Of a DNA stretch of 64,000 bases, positions 31,956 to 40,239 are shown piece after piece. The number at the start of each line of letters is the position of its first letter. The first letter of the stretch is position 1. This stretch comes from Planosporangium spinosum (GTDB taxonomy: Bacteria; Actinomycetota; Actinomycetes; Mycobacteriales; Micromonosporaceae), in assembly GCF_049999945.1 (NCBI RefSeq), contig NZ_JBLYUB010000033.1, forward strand, positions 1 to 64,000, written 5' to 3'. Under the pieces are notes generated by a model. That model was not told the origin of the DNA, did not search any database, and saw only the letters and a list, made by a program, of their open reading frames with translations. Both the position numbers and the translations under genes were made by a program.

Positions 31956-33473
31956 ATGGGCGACGTGTCAGCTCTGCATCGGCTGCGGGTGGCCCGCTAC
32001 CTGGGGACTTTCGGCGCCGTGATGGTGGCGGTCGCCGCGTACCTGGGTGGCGCGCTGCCCGACGGTGACCTCCTGTCGACGCCGACCCGGATCCTCGCGA
32101 CGCCGGTCGGGCCGTACTGCCTGGCGGCCTGGCTCGTCGGCACCGCGCTCATGGTCGCCGCGTGGCTGCTGGCCGGCCGCGCCGGACCGCTGCCGGCCCG
32201 GTGGGTGCTGGTCACCGCCGCGCTGTGGGTACTGCCGCTGGCCCTGGCGCCGCCGCTGGGCAGCCGGGACGTGTACGCCTACGCCTGCCAGGGCGCGGTG
32301 TACCTGGGGGGCCTGAACCCGTACCAGGTGGGGCCGGACGCGTTGCCCTGCCCGTGGATAGACACCATGTCGTACATCTGGCGCGACACCCCCGCCCCGT
32401 ACGGGCCGCTGTACCTGGCGGCCACCGCCGGGGCCGTCAAGATCTCGGGCGGCCACCTGTGGGTGGTCCTTGGGCTGCTGCGGCTCATGGCGGTCGTCGG
32501 CGTCGGCGTCGCCACCACGTACCTGCGGCGCCTCGCGCAGGCGTGCGGCGTCGACGACGCCAGGGCCACCTGGCTGGCCCTGGCCGCGCCGGTGACCGGC
32601 ATACACCTGGTCTCCGGCGGGCACAACGACGCCCTGATGATCGGCTTCTGCCTGGCCGGCCTGGTCTACGCGGCGCGCCGCCACCCGCTGGCCGCCGGCG
32701 CGCTGATCGGCCTGGCGGTTGCGGTGAAGGCCACCGCCGGGATCGCGCTGCCGTTCGCGGTGCTGCTCGCGGTGCGCCCCGACCGCTCCTGGCGCCGGCT
32801 GTGCGGCGCGGCGGCGTGGGCGGCGCTCGGCTTCGCGGTCACGTACGGTGCCATCGCCCTGGTGACCGGGCTCGGCGTCGGCTGGCTCGCCGGCCTGAGG
32901 TACAGCGGTGAGACGGTCCAGTGGACGTCGGTGCCGACCGGGGTGGGTATGGCGGTCGGGTACGTCGGGCGGCTGTTCGGTGACCGGCACCTGTACCGGG
33001 GGGCGGTCGACGCCAGCCGCACCGCAGCCCTGGCCGTGCTGGCCGTGGTCCTCGTCGCGACGTGGTGGCGGGCCCGGGGTCGGGACGCCCGGCAGACCGT
33101 CGGGTACGCCGGGGGCGCGCTGCTCGTCGCCACGATGCTCGCGCCCGTGTTCCACCCGTGGTACTGGCTGCTGCCCATCACCGTGCTGGCCGCCGCCGGG
33201 GTGGCGGCGCGCTGGGCGGTGGCGGTCACCGCGGCCCTGGCGTTCCTGGTACTCCCGGACGGCTACAGTCTGGCCCGGGCCATCCAGGCGCCCGGCGCCT
33301 TCGCCGCACTCGCCGCCGCGATCGCGGCGGTGGTGTGGTGGGGGCGGCGGTACCTGACCGGGCGGCGCCTCGCCCCGGCCGGTGCGGCCGCACCGGCTCA
33401 CGACGTCTCCGGGGTCGAGGCAGGCGTCCCTCCGACCGCCGAGAGCGCCCCGGTACCCCCGGTGGAGAGGTAG
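31956..33473 (+). CDS. MptB-like polyprenol-phosphomannose-dependent mannosyltransferase
   Basis: 505-residue GT-C fold membrane enzyme with about 12-13 helices. Relatives (MptA/MptB) add alpha-1,6-mannose from polyprenyl phosphomannose to lipomannan-type glycolipids outside the membrane. The first outer loop has the catalytic acidic signature in GSRDVYAYACQG, and conserved stretches are GGLNPYQVGP, TPAPYGPLY, HLVSGGHNDALMIG and MLAPVFHPWYWLLP. The C-terminal tail (about 465-505) is Ala/Pro-rich and cytoplasmic. It is transcribed divergently from the DUF4331 operon. Family is clear; donor and acceptor are inferred. Confidence 0.85.
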   Translation: MGDVSALHRLRVARYLGTFGAVMVAVAAYLGGALPDGDLLSTPTRILATPVGPYCLAAWLVGTALMVAAWLLAGRAGPLPARWVLVTAALWVLPLALAPPLGSRDVYAYACQGAVYLGGLNPYQVGPDALPCPWIDTMSYIWRDTPAPYGPLYLAATAGAVKISGGHLWVVLGLLRLMAVVGVGVATTYLRRLAQACGVDDARATWLALAAPVTGIHLVSGGHNDALMIGFCLAGLVYAARRHPLAAGALIGLAVAVKATAGIALPFAVLLAVRPDRSWRRLCGAAAWAALGFAVTYGAIALVTGLGVGWLAGLRYSGETVQWTSVPTGVGMAVGYVGRLFGDRHLYRGAVDASRTAALAVLAVVLVATWWRARGRDARQTVGYAGGALLVATMLAPVFHPWYWLLPITVLAAAGVAARWAVAVTAALAFLVLPDGYSLARAIQAPGAFAALAAAIAAVVWWGRRYLTGRRLAPAGAAAPAHDVSGVEAGVPPTAESAPVPPVER

Positions 33474-33478
33474 CGGAG

Positions 33479-33494
33479 CGCCCGTCGACGGGCG
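33479..33494. terminator. perfect 16-bp palindrome between convergent genes
   Basis: CGCCCGTCGACGGGCG lies six bases after the mannosyltransferase stop and eleven before the end of the sigma gene. It is a symmetrical stem suited to ending transcription from both sides. Confidence 0.6.
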
Positions 33495-33504
33495 TACGCC
33501 CGGG

Positions 33505-34656
33505 TCAGTCCTGGCGCAGCAGGTCCTCCCGCAGCCGGTCGAGGGTACGGCTGAGCAGCCGGGACACGTGCATCTGCGAGATGCCCAGGTCCCGGGCGAT
33601 CTCCGCCTGGGTCATGTTGCCGTAGAACCGCAGGCTCAGGATCTTCTGCTCGCGGTGCGGCAGCTTCGCGAGCAGCGGGTGCAGCGCCTCCCGGAACTCG
33701 ACCGCGTCCAGCCCGTCGTCCTCCTGACCGAGCCAGTCGGCCGGGGTCATGGCGTCCTCGCCGGGGTGCGTCGGCGCGTACAGCGAGCTGGCCCGGTAGC
33801 CGCTGGCCGCCACCATGGCCTCGACCACCGGCTCCTCGTCGATGTCGAGGTGGTCGGCCACGTCCCGGACGGTGGGGGAGCGGCCGAGCCGCTGGGTCAG
33901 CGACTCCCGCGCCTGGTTGATCTCCAGGCGTAGCTCCTGCAACCGGCGGGGGACCCGTACGCTCCAGCCCCGGTCGCGGAAGTGCCGCTTGAGCTCGCCC
34001 ACGATGGTCGGCGTGGCGTAGCTGGCGAAGTCCGTCGTGTGGCTGGGGTCGAACCGGTCGACCGCTTTCAGGAGGCCGACCGCGGCGACCTGGTTGAGGT
34101 CGGCGGCCGACTCGCCGAGGCCGTGGAAGCGGCGGGCGAGCCGTTCGGCGTACGGCAGGCACGCCTCGACGACGCGCTGGCGCAGGTGCCGCCGGTGCGG
34201 GTCGTCGGTGGGCAGTTGACTGATCGTCCACAGCAGGGTGTTGATCTCGTCACCCCACAGGCCCTGCCACTGGTGCCGGTCCGTGCCCAGATGCTCGACG
34301 TTGTCGGCGCGCTCCGCCGACGACGGCAGTTCGACCGGTGGGTCGTAGGCGGCCAGGGCCTTGGCCGATCCGGTGATCTCCAGAACTTCGAGCGCCAGCC
34401 CCTGCGCGCCCTGTACCCGCAGCGTGCCGCCGCGTTCGGAGAGTTGTTCCTGTACCCGGAGCATCACGCCGACGGCGCTGGCGTCGATCAGCCGGACGCC
34501 GGCAAGGTCGACGACGACCTGTTCGGCGCCGGCGTCGAGTTGCTCGAACAGGACGAGCCTGAGCCGCACCGAGGCGGCAAAATCCAGCACGCCGGTGATC
34601 TTGACTAAATGTATGGAGTCGAAACGCCAGACTTCGACATGTGCGGTTTCGGCCAT
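33505..34656 (-). CDS. SigB/F/G-type sigma factor with fused N-terminal STAS domain
   Basis: From ATG at 34656 (GGGGG upstream), 383 residues. Residues about 3-105 form a STAS (anti-sigma antagonist) domain: HLVKITGVLDFAASVRLR, VVVDLAGVRLIDASAVGVML. The serine that is phosphorylated in SpoIIAA-like proteins is kept in DASAVG. A linker of about 40 residues follows, then a complete sigma-70 of the SigB/SigF/SigG group: region 2 (DLNQVAAVGLLKAVDRFDP), region 3, and region 4 (MTQAEIARDLGISQMHVSRLLS). Normally antagonist and sigma factor are separate proteins. It is encoded downstream of a STAS-kinase fusion in the same direction with a 96-bp gap. Confidence 0.92.
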   Translation of the reverse strand: MAETAHVEVWRFDSIHLVKITGVLDFAASVRLRLVLFEQLDAGAEQVVVDLAGVRLIDASAVGVMLRVQEQLSERGGTLRVQGAQGLALEVLEITGSAKALAAYDPPVELPSSAERADNVEHLGTDRHQWQGLWGDEINTLLWTISQLPTDDPHRRHLRQRVVEACLPYAERLARRFHGLGESAADLNQVAAVGLLKAVDRFDPSHTTDFASYATPTIVGELKRHFRDRGWSVRVPRRLQELRLEINQARESLTQRLGRSPTVRDVADHLDIDEEPVVEAMVAASGYRASSLYAPTHPGEDAMTPADWLGQEDDGLDAVEFREALHPLLAKLPHREQKILSLRFYGNMTQAEIARDLGISQMHVSRLLSRTLDRLREDLLRQD

Positions 34657-34752
34657 GAGCGGCCCCCATCGTCGCGGAGACCCACCGTCCTTTCCATCTG
34701 CGAGGCCGCTCAAACCTCACGTGGTCGACAATGTTTGCCCAGGCCGCAGGGG

Positions 34753-35547
34753 TTACCGTCGGTTGCCGCCCGGTAACTGAAGGGTGGCCCAGACCACCTT
34801 GCCGTTTTCGGTCGGCGTGCTGCCCCAGCCGGCCGCGAGCGCCTCCACGATCTTCAGACCCCGGCCGTCGGCCTCCAGATCGTTGTCGGATCCGCCCAGC
34901 CGCGGTGCCGCGCGGCAGTCGTCGCGCACCGACAGGTGCAGGTACCGCTGGCGCAGCGACACGGTCAGCTCCATCTGGGTACCCGCGTGCCGCAGCGAGT
35001 TGGCCACCAGTTCGGTGGTCACGATCTGGGCGCGGTCGGTGACGGTGTCGACGTTCCAGCCGGTACAGGCGCGCCGCACCAGCGTGCGGGCCTTGCCCAG
35101 GGACCGGGGCACCGGCTTGAGGACCTGGCTGGCGCGCCGCCGGGGCACCGCGGTCACCCGGCTGGCGAGCGCCTGCTCCACGGTCGGGTAGACCGGGACC
35201 GACCGGCAGACGGCCATCCGCTCCAGCGCCGCCGACAGTTGCGGCCCGGGGGCACCGAGCACCAGCGACGCGCCGGGCCACGCGGCGGCGTGGCTTGCCA
35301 TGGAGGGCAGGACGGAAAGTACGATGTCGTCGTCGGTGTCCATCGTCGACACGTCGAGGACGATCAACTCTGGCTGGCTGGCCAGGCACTGCAGCAGGGT
35401 GGCACGAACGGCGGGCGCGGTCTCGACCGTCAGCGTTCCGGCGAGGCGCACCAGTGCGACGGGGGACTGCCGCTCGACACGGCAGGACAGGTCCCGGCCG
35501 GGCCCACCGGCCTCCTTCCGCCTCGTCCAGAACGATCGCGGTAACAC
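34753..35547 (-). CDS. STAS domain fused to RsbW-like anti-sigma ATPase
   Basis: 264 residues from GTG at 35547 with AAGGAG upstream. The N-terminal STAS-like domain (about 20-125; VALVRLAGTLTVETAPAVR, LIVLDVSTMD) has DTDDDIVLSV where the phospho-serine turn DSSG normally sits, so no Ser or Thr is available there. The C-terminal HATPase_c_2 domain (about 145-260) has the N-box TELVANSLRHAGTQ and the G-box DGRGLKIVEALAAGWG. Known relatives (RsbW, SpoIIAB) bind and silence sigma factors and phosphorylate antagonists. The natural partner is the STAS-sigma protein encoded next to it. Confidence 0.88.
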   Translation of the reverse strand: MLPRSFWTRRKEAGGPGRDLSCRVERQSPVALVRLAGTLTVETAPAVRATLLQCLASQPELIVLDVSTMDTDDDIVLSVLPSMASHAAAWPGASLVLGAPGPQLSAALERMAVCRSVPVYPTVEQALASRVTAVPRRRASQVLKPVPRSLGKARTLVRRACTGWNVDTVTDRAQIVTTELVANSLRHAGTQMELTVSLRQRYLHLSVRDDCRAAPRLGGSDNDLEADGRGLKIVEALAAGWGSTPTENGKVVWATLQLPGGNRR

Positions 35548-35584
35548 GGTCTCTCCTTATGGCCGCGGATCTTTGCCAGCGCGA

Positions 35585-35608
35585 CTACCCCGTCCCGGCT
35601 TCGGTAAC
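35585..35608 (-). promoter_or_regulatory. SigB/SigF-type promoter before the STAS-ATPase gene
   Basis: Read on the minus strand: GTTA (35608-35605), 14 bases, GGGTAG (35590-35585), close to the GTTT-n14/16-GGGTAT consensus of SigB/SigF-group factors. It is 38 bases from the GTG start, the right distance. It suggests that the downstream sigma factor drives its own module. Confidence 0.5.
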
Positions 35609-35688
35609 CATCGTCGTTGCGAATGTGGGCATATCCAGGTCATGACCGGGTAGCGGGGCCTGTCGTAGCCGGTACGGGAGGCAGCACC

Positions 35689-36150
35689 ATGGACCGCCAG
35701 GTCAGCCGACGCGAGGTACTGCTCGGCAGCGCCGCGCTGGGCGGGCTGTCGCTGGCCGGGATGACGCTCTCCGGCTGCAGCAGGTACTCACCGCCCCCGA
35801 ACGGCGCCCCGGGCGGTGACGAGCAGGGTGACCGTACCCCCGCGCCGGGCCAGGGCGGCGAGGGCATCCTCGACACCACCGACCACATCCCGGTCGGCGG
35901 GGGACGGGTGTACCCGCCCCACCAGGTGGTGGTGACCCAGCCGGCCGCGGGTGACTTCAAGTGCTTCCGTGCGGTCTGCCCCCACGCCGGCTGCCTGGTC
36001 AACAAGGTGGCGGACGGCGCGATCGACTGCCCCTGCCACGGCAGCAGGTTCTCGATCACCAACGGCGCGGCCATCCAGGGGCCGGCGACGAAGCCGCTCG
36101 AGCCGAGGGCCATCACGGTCGACATCGATCAGGTCCGGCTGCTGGACTGA
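35689..36150 (+). CDS. Tat-exported Rieske [2Fe-2S] lipoprotein
   Basis: 153 residues. The N-terminus has a twin-arginine motif (VSRREVLLG) and a lipobox (TLSGC, Cys about 30), so it is folded inside, exported by Tat and anchored by a lipid. A flexible Gly/Pro linker precedes the Rieske domain with cluster ligands CPHAGC and CPCHGSRF about 17 residues apart. GGGAGG precedes ATG at 35689. It is an electron carrier, but no oxidoreductase partner is adjacent; the next gene is a transporter 23 bases on, probably in the same operon. Similar small stand-alone Rieske lipoproteins are common in actinobacteria. Confidence 0.92.
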   Translation: MDRQVSRREVLLGSAALGGLSLAGMTLSGCSRYSPPPNGAPGGDEQGDRTPAPGQGGEGILDTTDHIPVGGGRVYPPHQVVVTQPAAGDFKCFRAVCPHAGCLVNKVADGAIDCPCHGSRFSITNGAAIQGPATKPLEPRAITVDIDQVRLLD

Positions 36151-36173
36151 GGTGGAACCGAGGACCGGAGAGC

Positions 36174-37796
36174 GTGACAACGACCAACACCCACGCGGCC
36201 CCGGCCGCGAGTGCCCCCGCTCCCGGCGGCCCGTCGGCGTGGGCGCCGCTGCGCCACAAGTGGTTCCGGGCGCTGTGGCTGGCGCAGTTCGCCTCCAGCG
36301 TCGGCGGCTGGATGCAGACGGTCGCCGCCCAGTGGCTGATGCTGACCCTGACCCGCGCCCCACTGCCGGTGGCGCTGGTACAGACGGCGCTGAGCCTGCC
36401 GGTCTTCCTGTTCGGGCTGCCGGCCGGCGCCCTCGGCGACGTGCTGGACCGCCGCCGCCTGTTGGTCGCCTCGCAGGCGTTCACGCTGGTCGCGGCGGCG
36501 GTGCTGGCCGCGCTGGCCTTCGTCGGGCTGATGTCGCCCTTGCTGCTGCTGACGTTCACGTTCCTCATCGGTACCGGCGGTGCGCTCATGGCCCCGGCAT
36601 GGATCGCCATCCAGCCGGGCCTGGTCGCCCGCGAGGAGATACCGCAGGCCACCGCGATCAACGCGGTGAGCATCAACCTGTCCCGGGCGGTCGGTCCGGC
36701 CATCGGCGGGGTGATCGTGGCCGCCGCGGGTGCGGCGGCGGCGTTCGCGGTGAACGCCCTGTCGTTCGTCGGGGCGCTGGTTACCCTGCAGCGCTGGCCG
36801 CACCGTCCCGACCCGCGCCCGCTCGGCGCCGAACCGATCATGTCGGCGATGCGGACCGGCCTGGCCTACGTCCGCCACTCGCCGCCGGTGCAGGTGGTGC
36901 TGGCACGGGCCGCCCTGTTCCTGGTCTTCTCGTCCGGGATGTGGGCGCTACTGCCGATCGTGGCCTCCCGCCACCTGGGCCTCGGCTCCGCCGGGTACGG
37001 AATGCTGCTCAGCATGATCGGGCTGGGTGCGGTGGTCGGCGCCCTGATCCTGAACCGGGCGCGGGAACGGTTCGGGTTGGAGGCGACGGTCAATACCTGC
37101 ATCGTCGTGTTCGGCCTCGGCATGGTGGAGCTGGCGCTCGCCCCCGGCCTGCTCCCACCCGACCTGGTCGATCTGGTGTTGATGGGGATCGCCTGGATCG
37201 GCAGCCTGTCGTCGCTGAGCGCGGCCGCACAGACCTCGCTGCCCAGCTGGGTGCGGGCCCGGGCGATGGCGGTGTACCTGCTGGTCTTCCAGGGCACCCA
37301 GGCCCTGGGCAGTGTCGTGTGGGGCGCGTTCGCCGAGAGGTACGGCGCCACGCTCGCGCTGGGCATCGCCGGCGCCGGGGTGATCGTCGGCCCGCTCGCG
37401 ACGATAACCCGGCCGCTGACCATGGGGACCTACTACGAGCGGGAGCTCGCGTCGCTGTCACCGGAGCCCCGGCTCGGGCCCAGCTACACCCACGACACCG
37501 GCCCGGTGCTGGTGATCCGCGAGTACAAGGTCCCCCCGGAGAACGCGCGGGAGTTCGAGAACGCGATGCGGCTGGTACGGGGCAGCCGGCGCCGGTTCGG
37601 CGCGCAGCGCTGGAACCTGTACCACGACGCCGAAGACCCCACGATGTACGTCGAGACGTTCACCGCCAACAGTTGGCAGGAGCATCTGCGTCAGCATGCC
37701 GAGCGAACGACCGCGGCGGACCGGATGATGGAGAGGCAGGCGCTGAAGTTCGCCCGTGGTGAACCGCGGACGACGCACCTGATCTCGGCCGAGTGA
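36174..37796 (+). CDS. MFS exporter, MFS_3/EntS type with C-terminal soluble domain
   Basis: 540 residues. Twelve helices follow an Ala/Pro-rich N-tail. The group signature GGWMQTVAAQWLMLTLT in helix 1 and the DVLDRRRLL loop between helices 2 and 3 are clear. After helix 12 a roughly 95-residue soluble domain (VLVIREYKVPPENAREF, RRFGAQRWNLYHDAEDP, YVETFTANSWQEHLRQH) resembles antibiotic-monooxygenase-like ferredoxin folds and is a regular part of this transporter group. GTG at 36174 has GGAGAG upstream. Related proteins export siderophores or drugs; the cargo is unknown. Confidence 0.9.
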   Translation: MTTTNTHAAPAASAPAPGGPSAWAPLRHKWFRALWLAQFASSVGGWMQTVAAQWLMLTLTRAPLPVALVQTALSLPVFLFGLPAGALGDVLDRRRLLVASQAFTLVAAAVLAALAFVGLMSPLLLLTFTFLIGTGGALMAPAWIAIQPGLVAREEIPQATAINAVSINLSRAVGPAIGGVIVAAAGAAAAFAVNALSFVGALVTLQRWPHRPDPRPLGAEPIMSAMRTGLAYVRHSPPVQVVLARAALFLVFSSGMWALLPIVASRHLGLGSAGYGMLLSMIGLGAVVGALILNRARERFGLEATVNTCIVVFGLGMVELALAPGLLPPDLVDLVLMGIAWIGSLSSLSAAAQTSLPSWVRARAMAVYLLVFQGTQALGSVVWGAFAERYGATLALGIAGAGVIVGPLATITRPLTMGTYYERELASLSPEPRLGPSYTHDTGPVLVIREYKVPPENAREFENAMRLVRGSRRRFGAQRWNLYHDAEDPTMYVETFTANSWQEHLRQHAERTTAADRMMERQALKFARGEPRTTHLISAE

Positions 37797-37832
37797 CCGC
37801 CGCCCGGCCGCGAGCGCACCGGAGGGGACTCC

Positions 37833-38558
37833 TTGACCTGGCACGCGGGGGCGGCGCCGCCCGGCCGGCGCCGGATGGAAACGCTGGACCGGCACCTCAC
37901 CGAAGCCACCGAGGACCTGTTCGCCCACGACGACCGGCTGCGCGGGCTCGCCGTCGACGCCCGCTTCGACCGCGGCGTCGCCCACCTCACCGGTGACGTC
38001 GCCGACGGCAAGGAACTGCTGCTGGTACGCCGGCTGGTCGGCCGGCTCGCCGGCGTGCTCGCCGTCTGGTCCCGGGTACGGGTGGCCGGCCGGGTGCCCG
38101 TGGTGCTGGACCTCGGCTGCGGCGACACCAAGCAGTACCCGGACAACGTCGGCGTCGACCTGCGGCCGGCGGCGGGCGTGGACGTACGGGTCGATCTGCG
38201 CCACGGGCTCCCGTTCGACGACCGCTGCGCCGACGTGATCTTCGCGGTACACGTGCTGGAGCACCTGGCCGACTTCCTGCCGCTGGTCGACGAGTGCCAC
38301 CGGGTGCTGCGCCCGGACGGCGTACTGCACCTGCTCAGCCCGTGGTGGCGGCACGTGAACGCGGTGGCTGACCCGACCCATGTGCGGCTGCTCGACGTCC
38401 AGACGGTCAAGGGGATCTGCCGGCGTCCCGGCAGCTCCCGGCGCTGGTACCCGCTGCACGCCGGCTGTGACGGCGCGACCGTGTTCGGCGACCTGACCCC
38501 GCTGGCCGAGCACGACCCGGGCCCGGACGAGGCGCACCTGGCGCGGTTCTTCGACTGA
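37833..38558 (+). CDS. BON domain-SAM methyltransferase fusion
   Basis: 241 residues from TTG at 37833 (GGAGG eight bases upstream; ATG at 37875 is a fallback). Residues about 15-85 read as a BON domain: RLRGLAVDARFDRGVAHLTG, then DVADGKELLLVRRLVGRLAG and VLAVWSRVRVAG, the usual beta-alpha-beta pattern of phospholipid or osmotic-stress proteins. From about 90 a class I methyltransferase follows: motif I VVLDLGCGDTKQYP, acidic GVDLRP, and FAVHVLEHLADFLPLVDECH with the methyltransferase_11 post-I motif. BON domains normally occur with export signals or CBS domains; here the protein is cytoplasmic. Substrate unknown. Confidence 0.78.
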   Translation: MTWHAGAAPPGRRRMETLDRHLTEATEDLFAHDDRLRGLAVDARFDRGVAHLTGDVADGKELLLVRRLVGRLAGVLAVWSRVRVAGRVPVVLDLGCGDTKQYPDNVGVDLRPAAGVDVRVDLRHGLPFDDRCADVIFAVHVLEHLADFLPLVDECHRVLRPDGVLHLLSPWWRHVNAVADPTHVRLLDVQTVKGICRRPGSSRRWYPLHAGCDGATVFGDLTPLAEHDPGPDEAHLARFFD

Positions 38559-38565
38559 CCCGCCA

Positions 38566-38628
38566 CTTCCATGATCGTGAAGGCTTCGCGGATCACGGTC
38601 CCACGAATGCCTTTCGTGATCACGGAAG
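38566..38628. terminator. imperfect intergenic hairpin related to family A
   Basis: CTTCCATGATC and GTGATCACGGAAG form imperfect outer arms between the convergent methyltransferase and antiporter genes, with AAGGC/GCCTTT pairs inside. It shares the TGATCGYG edge with the hairpins at 10393 and 40240 but is decayed. Confidence 0.5.
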
Positions 38629-38657
38629 AAGAGGGGTCATGGGGGAGGACGGAGTGA

Positions 38658-40181
38658 TCACGGGAAGGTGAGGCGGGCGGGGCCGTCCGGGTCGCCGGTC
38701 TCCCCGTACCAGGCGGCCAGCCGGCCCGCCCGGGCCACCGCCCGCAGCCGCCGCTCGACCGCCTGGCGCTTGGCCGTCGTCGCGACCACGAGGAGCTGGT
38801 CGCCGGTGTTGAGCCGGGTCGTCGGCTGCGGCACGAAGGCGTGCCCGTCGCGTACGATCAGGGTGACCGCGCACGGCTCGGGCAGGCGCAGCTCGAACAC
38901 CTCCACGCCGTGCAGGCGGGAGCCGGGTTCGATGGTCAGCTCGATCAGCTCGGCGTCGATCGTGTCCAGCGGCGCGGTCTCGACCTGGAGTTCCCGTCCG
39001 GCGGTGCCGGGTATCAGCCGCAGCCGGCGCGCCAGCCACGGCAGGGCCGGCGCCTGGACCAGGATGAAGATGGCGACCAGGACGAAGACCACGTTGAGCA
39101 GCTGATGGCTGCCGGGCACCCGGGCGACGACCGGGATCGTCGCGAGCACGATCGGCACCGCGCCGCGCAGCCCGGCGAACGACAGGAACAGCTGTTCGGG
39201 CGGCGGTACCCGGAAGGGCGTCAGGCACAGCAGGATCGACAGCGGGCGGGCGGCCAGCAGCAGGACCGTCCCGATCAGGAGCGCCGGTACCACGCTCGCC
39301 GCCAGTTCGTGCGGGCTGACCAGCAGGCCGAGCATGACGAACAGGCTGATCTGTGCGATCCAGCCCAGCCCTTCGGCCACCGAGCGGGTCGCCCGCCGGT
39401 GCGGCAACCCGGCGTTGCCCAGGATCAGGGAGGCCACGTACGCGGCGAGGAAGCCGCTGGCGTGGGCCGCCCCGGCAGCCGCGAACGCCAGGATGCCGAC
39501 GGCCATCACCGCCAGCGAGTGCAGGCCCGAGGTTCCCAGCGACAGCCGGCGCAGCAGCCGCACCCCGCCGATGCCGACGGCCAGTCCGGTCGCGGCACCG
39601 ACCACCAGTTCGTACCCGAGGTCGACGAGCAGTCGCAGCGCGCCGTGGCCGCTGATGGCGGCGGTGCTCAGCGCCACGACGAGGATGACCGACGGCGCGT
39701 CGTTGATGCCCGACTCCGCCTCGAGCAGGCCGGTCAGGCGCCGGGGCAGGGACAGCGACCGCAGGACCGAGAACACGGCCGCCGCGTCGGTCGATGACAC
39801 CACCGCCCCCAGTAGCAGCGCCAACTGCCAGGGCAGGTGCAGTGCGACATGCGCGGCGACGGCGACGACCGCCACGCTGATCAGGACGCCGACGGTGGCG
39901 AGGACCGAGGCGGGCACCAGGACCGGCCGGATGAGCGACAGGTCGGTGCTCAGACCGCCCTCGACCAGGATCACGGCGAGCGCGGCGGTGCCGAGCGCCT
40001 GGGCCAGCGCGGTGTTGTCGAAGCGCAGCCCGAGACCGTCCTCGCCGAGGAACGCCCCGACCGCCAGGAACGCGAGCAGCACCGGCAGCCCGATCCGGTA
40101 GGCCAGCCGCGCGGCGACGACGCTGACCAGCAGGATCACGGCGCCGGCGAGCAGGAAGAGATACACCTGGTGCAGACTCAT
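38658..40181 (-). CDS. CPA1-type K+/H+ (or Na+/H+) antiporter with TrkA-C domain
   Basis: 507-residue NhaP2-like protein. Twelve to thirteen helices carry the ion-site motifs VEGGLSTDL, VSSTDAAAVFSVLR and EAESGINDAPSVILV. FAGLRGAVPIVLATIPV is the late conserved helix. The C-terminal 90 residues (IELTIEPGSRLHGVEVFELRLP and following) form a TrkA-C ligand-binding domain that gates such antiporters, and a tail follows. It is a single gene, with an intergenic hairpin on both sides. Confidence 0.92.
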   Translation of the reverse strand: MSLHQVYLFLLAGAVILLVSVVAARLAYRIGLPVLLAFLAVGAFLGEDGLGLRFDNTALAQALGTAALAVILVEGGLSTDLSLIRPVLVPASVLATVGVLISVAVVAVAAHVALHLPWQLALLLGAVVSSTDAAAVFSVLRSLSLPRRLTGLLEAESGINDAPSVILVVALSTAAISGHGALRLLVDLGYELVVGAATGLAVGIGGVRLLRRLSLGTSGLHSLAVMAVGILAFAAAGAAHASGFLAAYVASLILGNAGLPHRRATRSVAEGLGWIAQISLFVMLGLLVSPHELAASVVPALLIGTVLLLAARPLSILLCLTPFRVPPPEQLFLSFAGLRGAVPIVLATIPVVARVPGSHQLLNVVFVLVAIFILVQAPALPWLARRLRLIPGTAGRELQVETAPLDTIDAELIELTIEPGSRLHGVEVFELRLPEPCAVTLIVRDGHAFVPQPTTRLNTGDQLLVVATTAKRQAVERRLRAVARAGRLAAWYGETGDPDGPARLTFP

Positions 40182-40239
40182 TGCCGCAATCTTCGCCCGA
40201 ATCGAGTTCAGATGACGGTGATACCGACGACCGTGCTCA

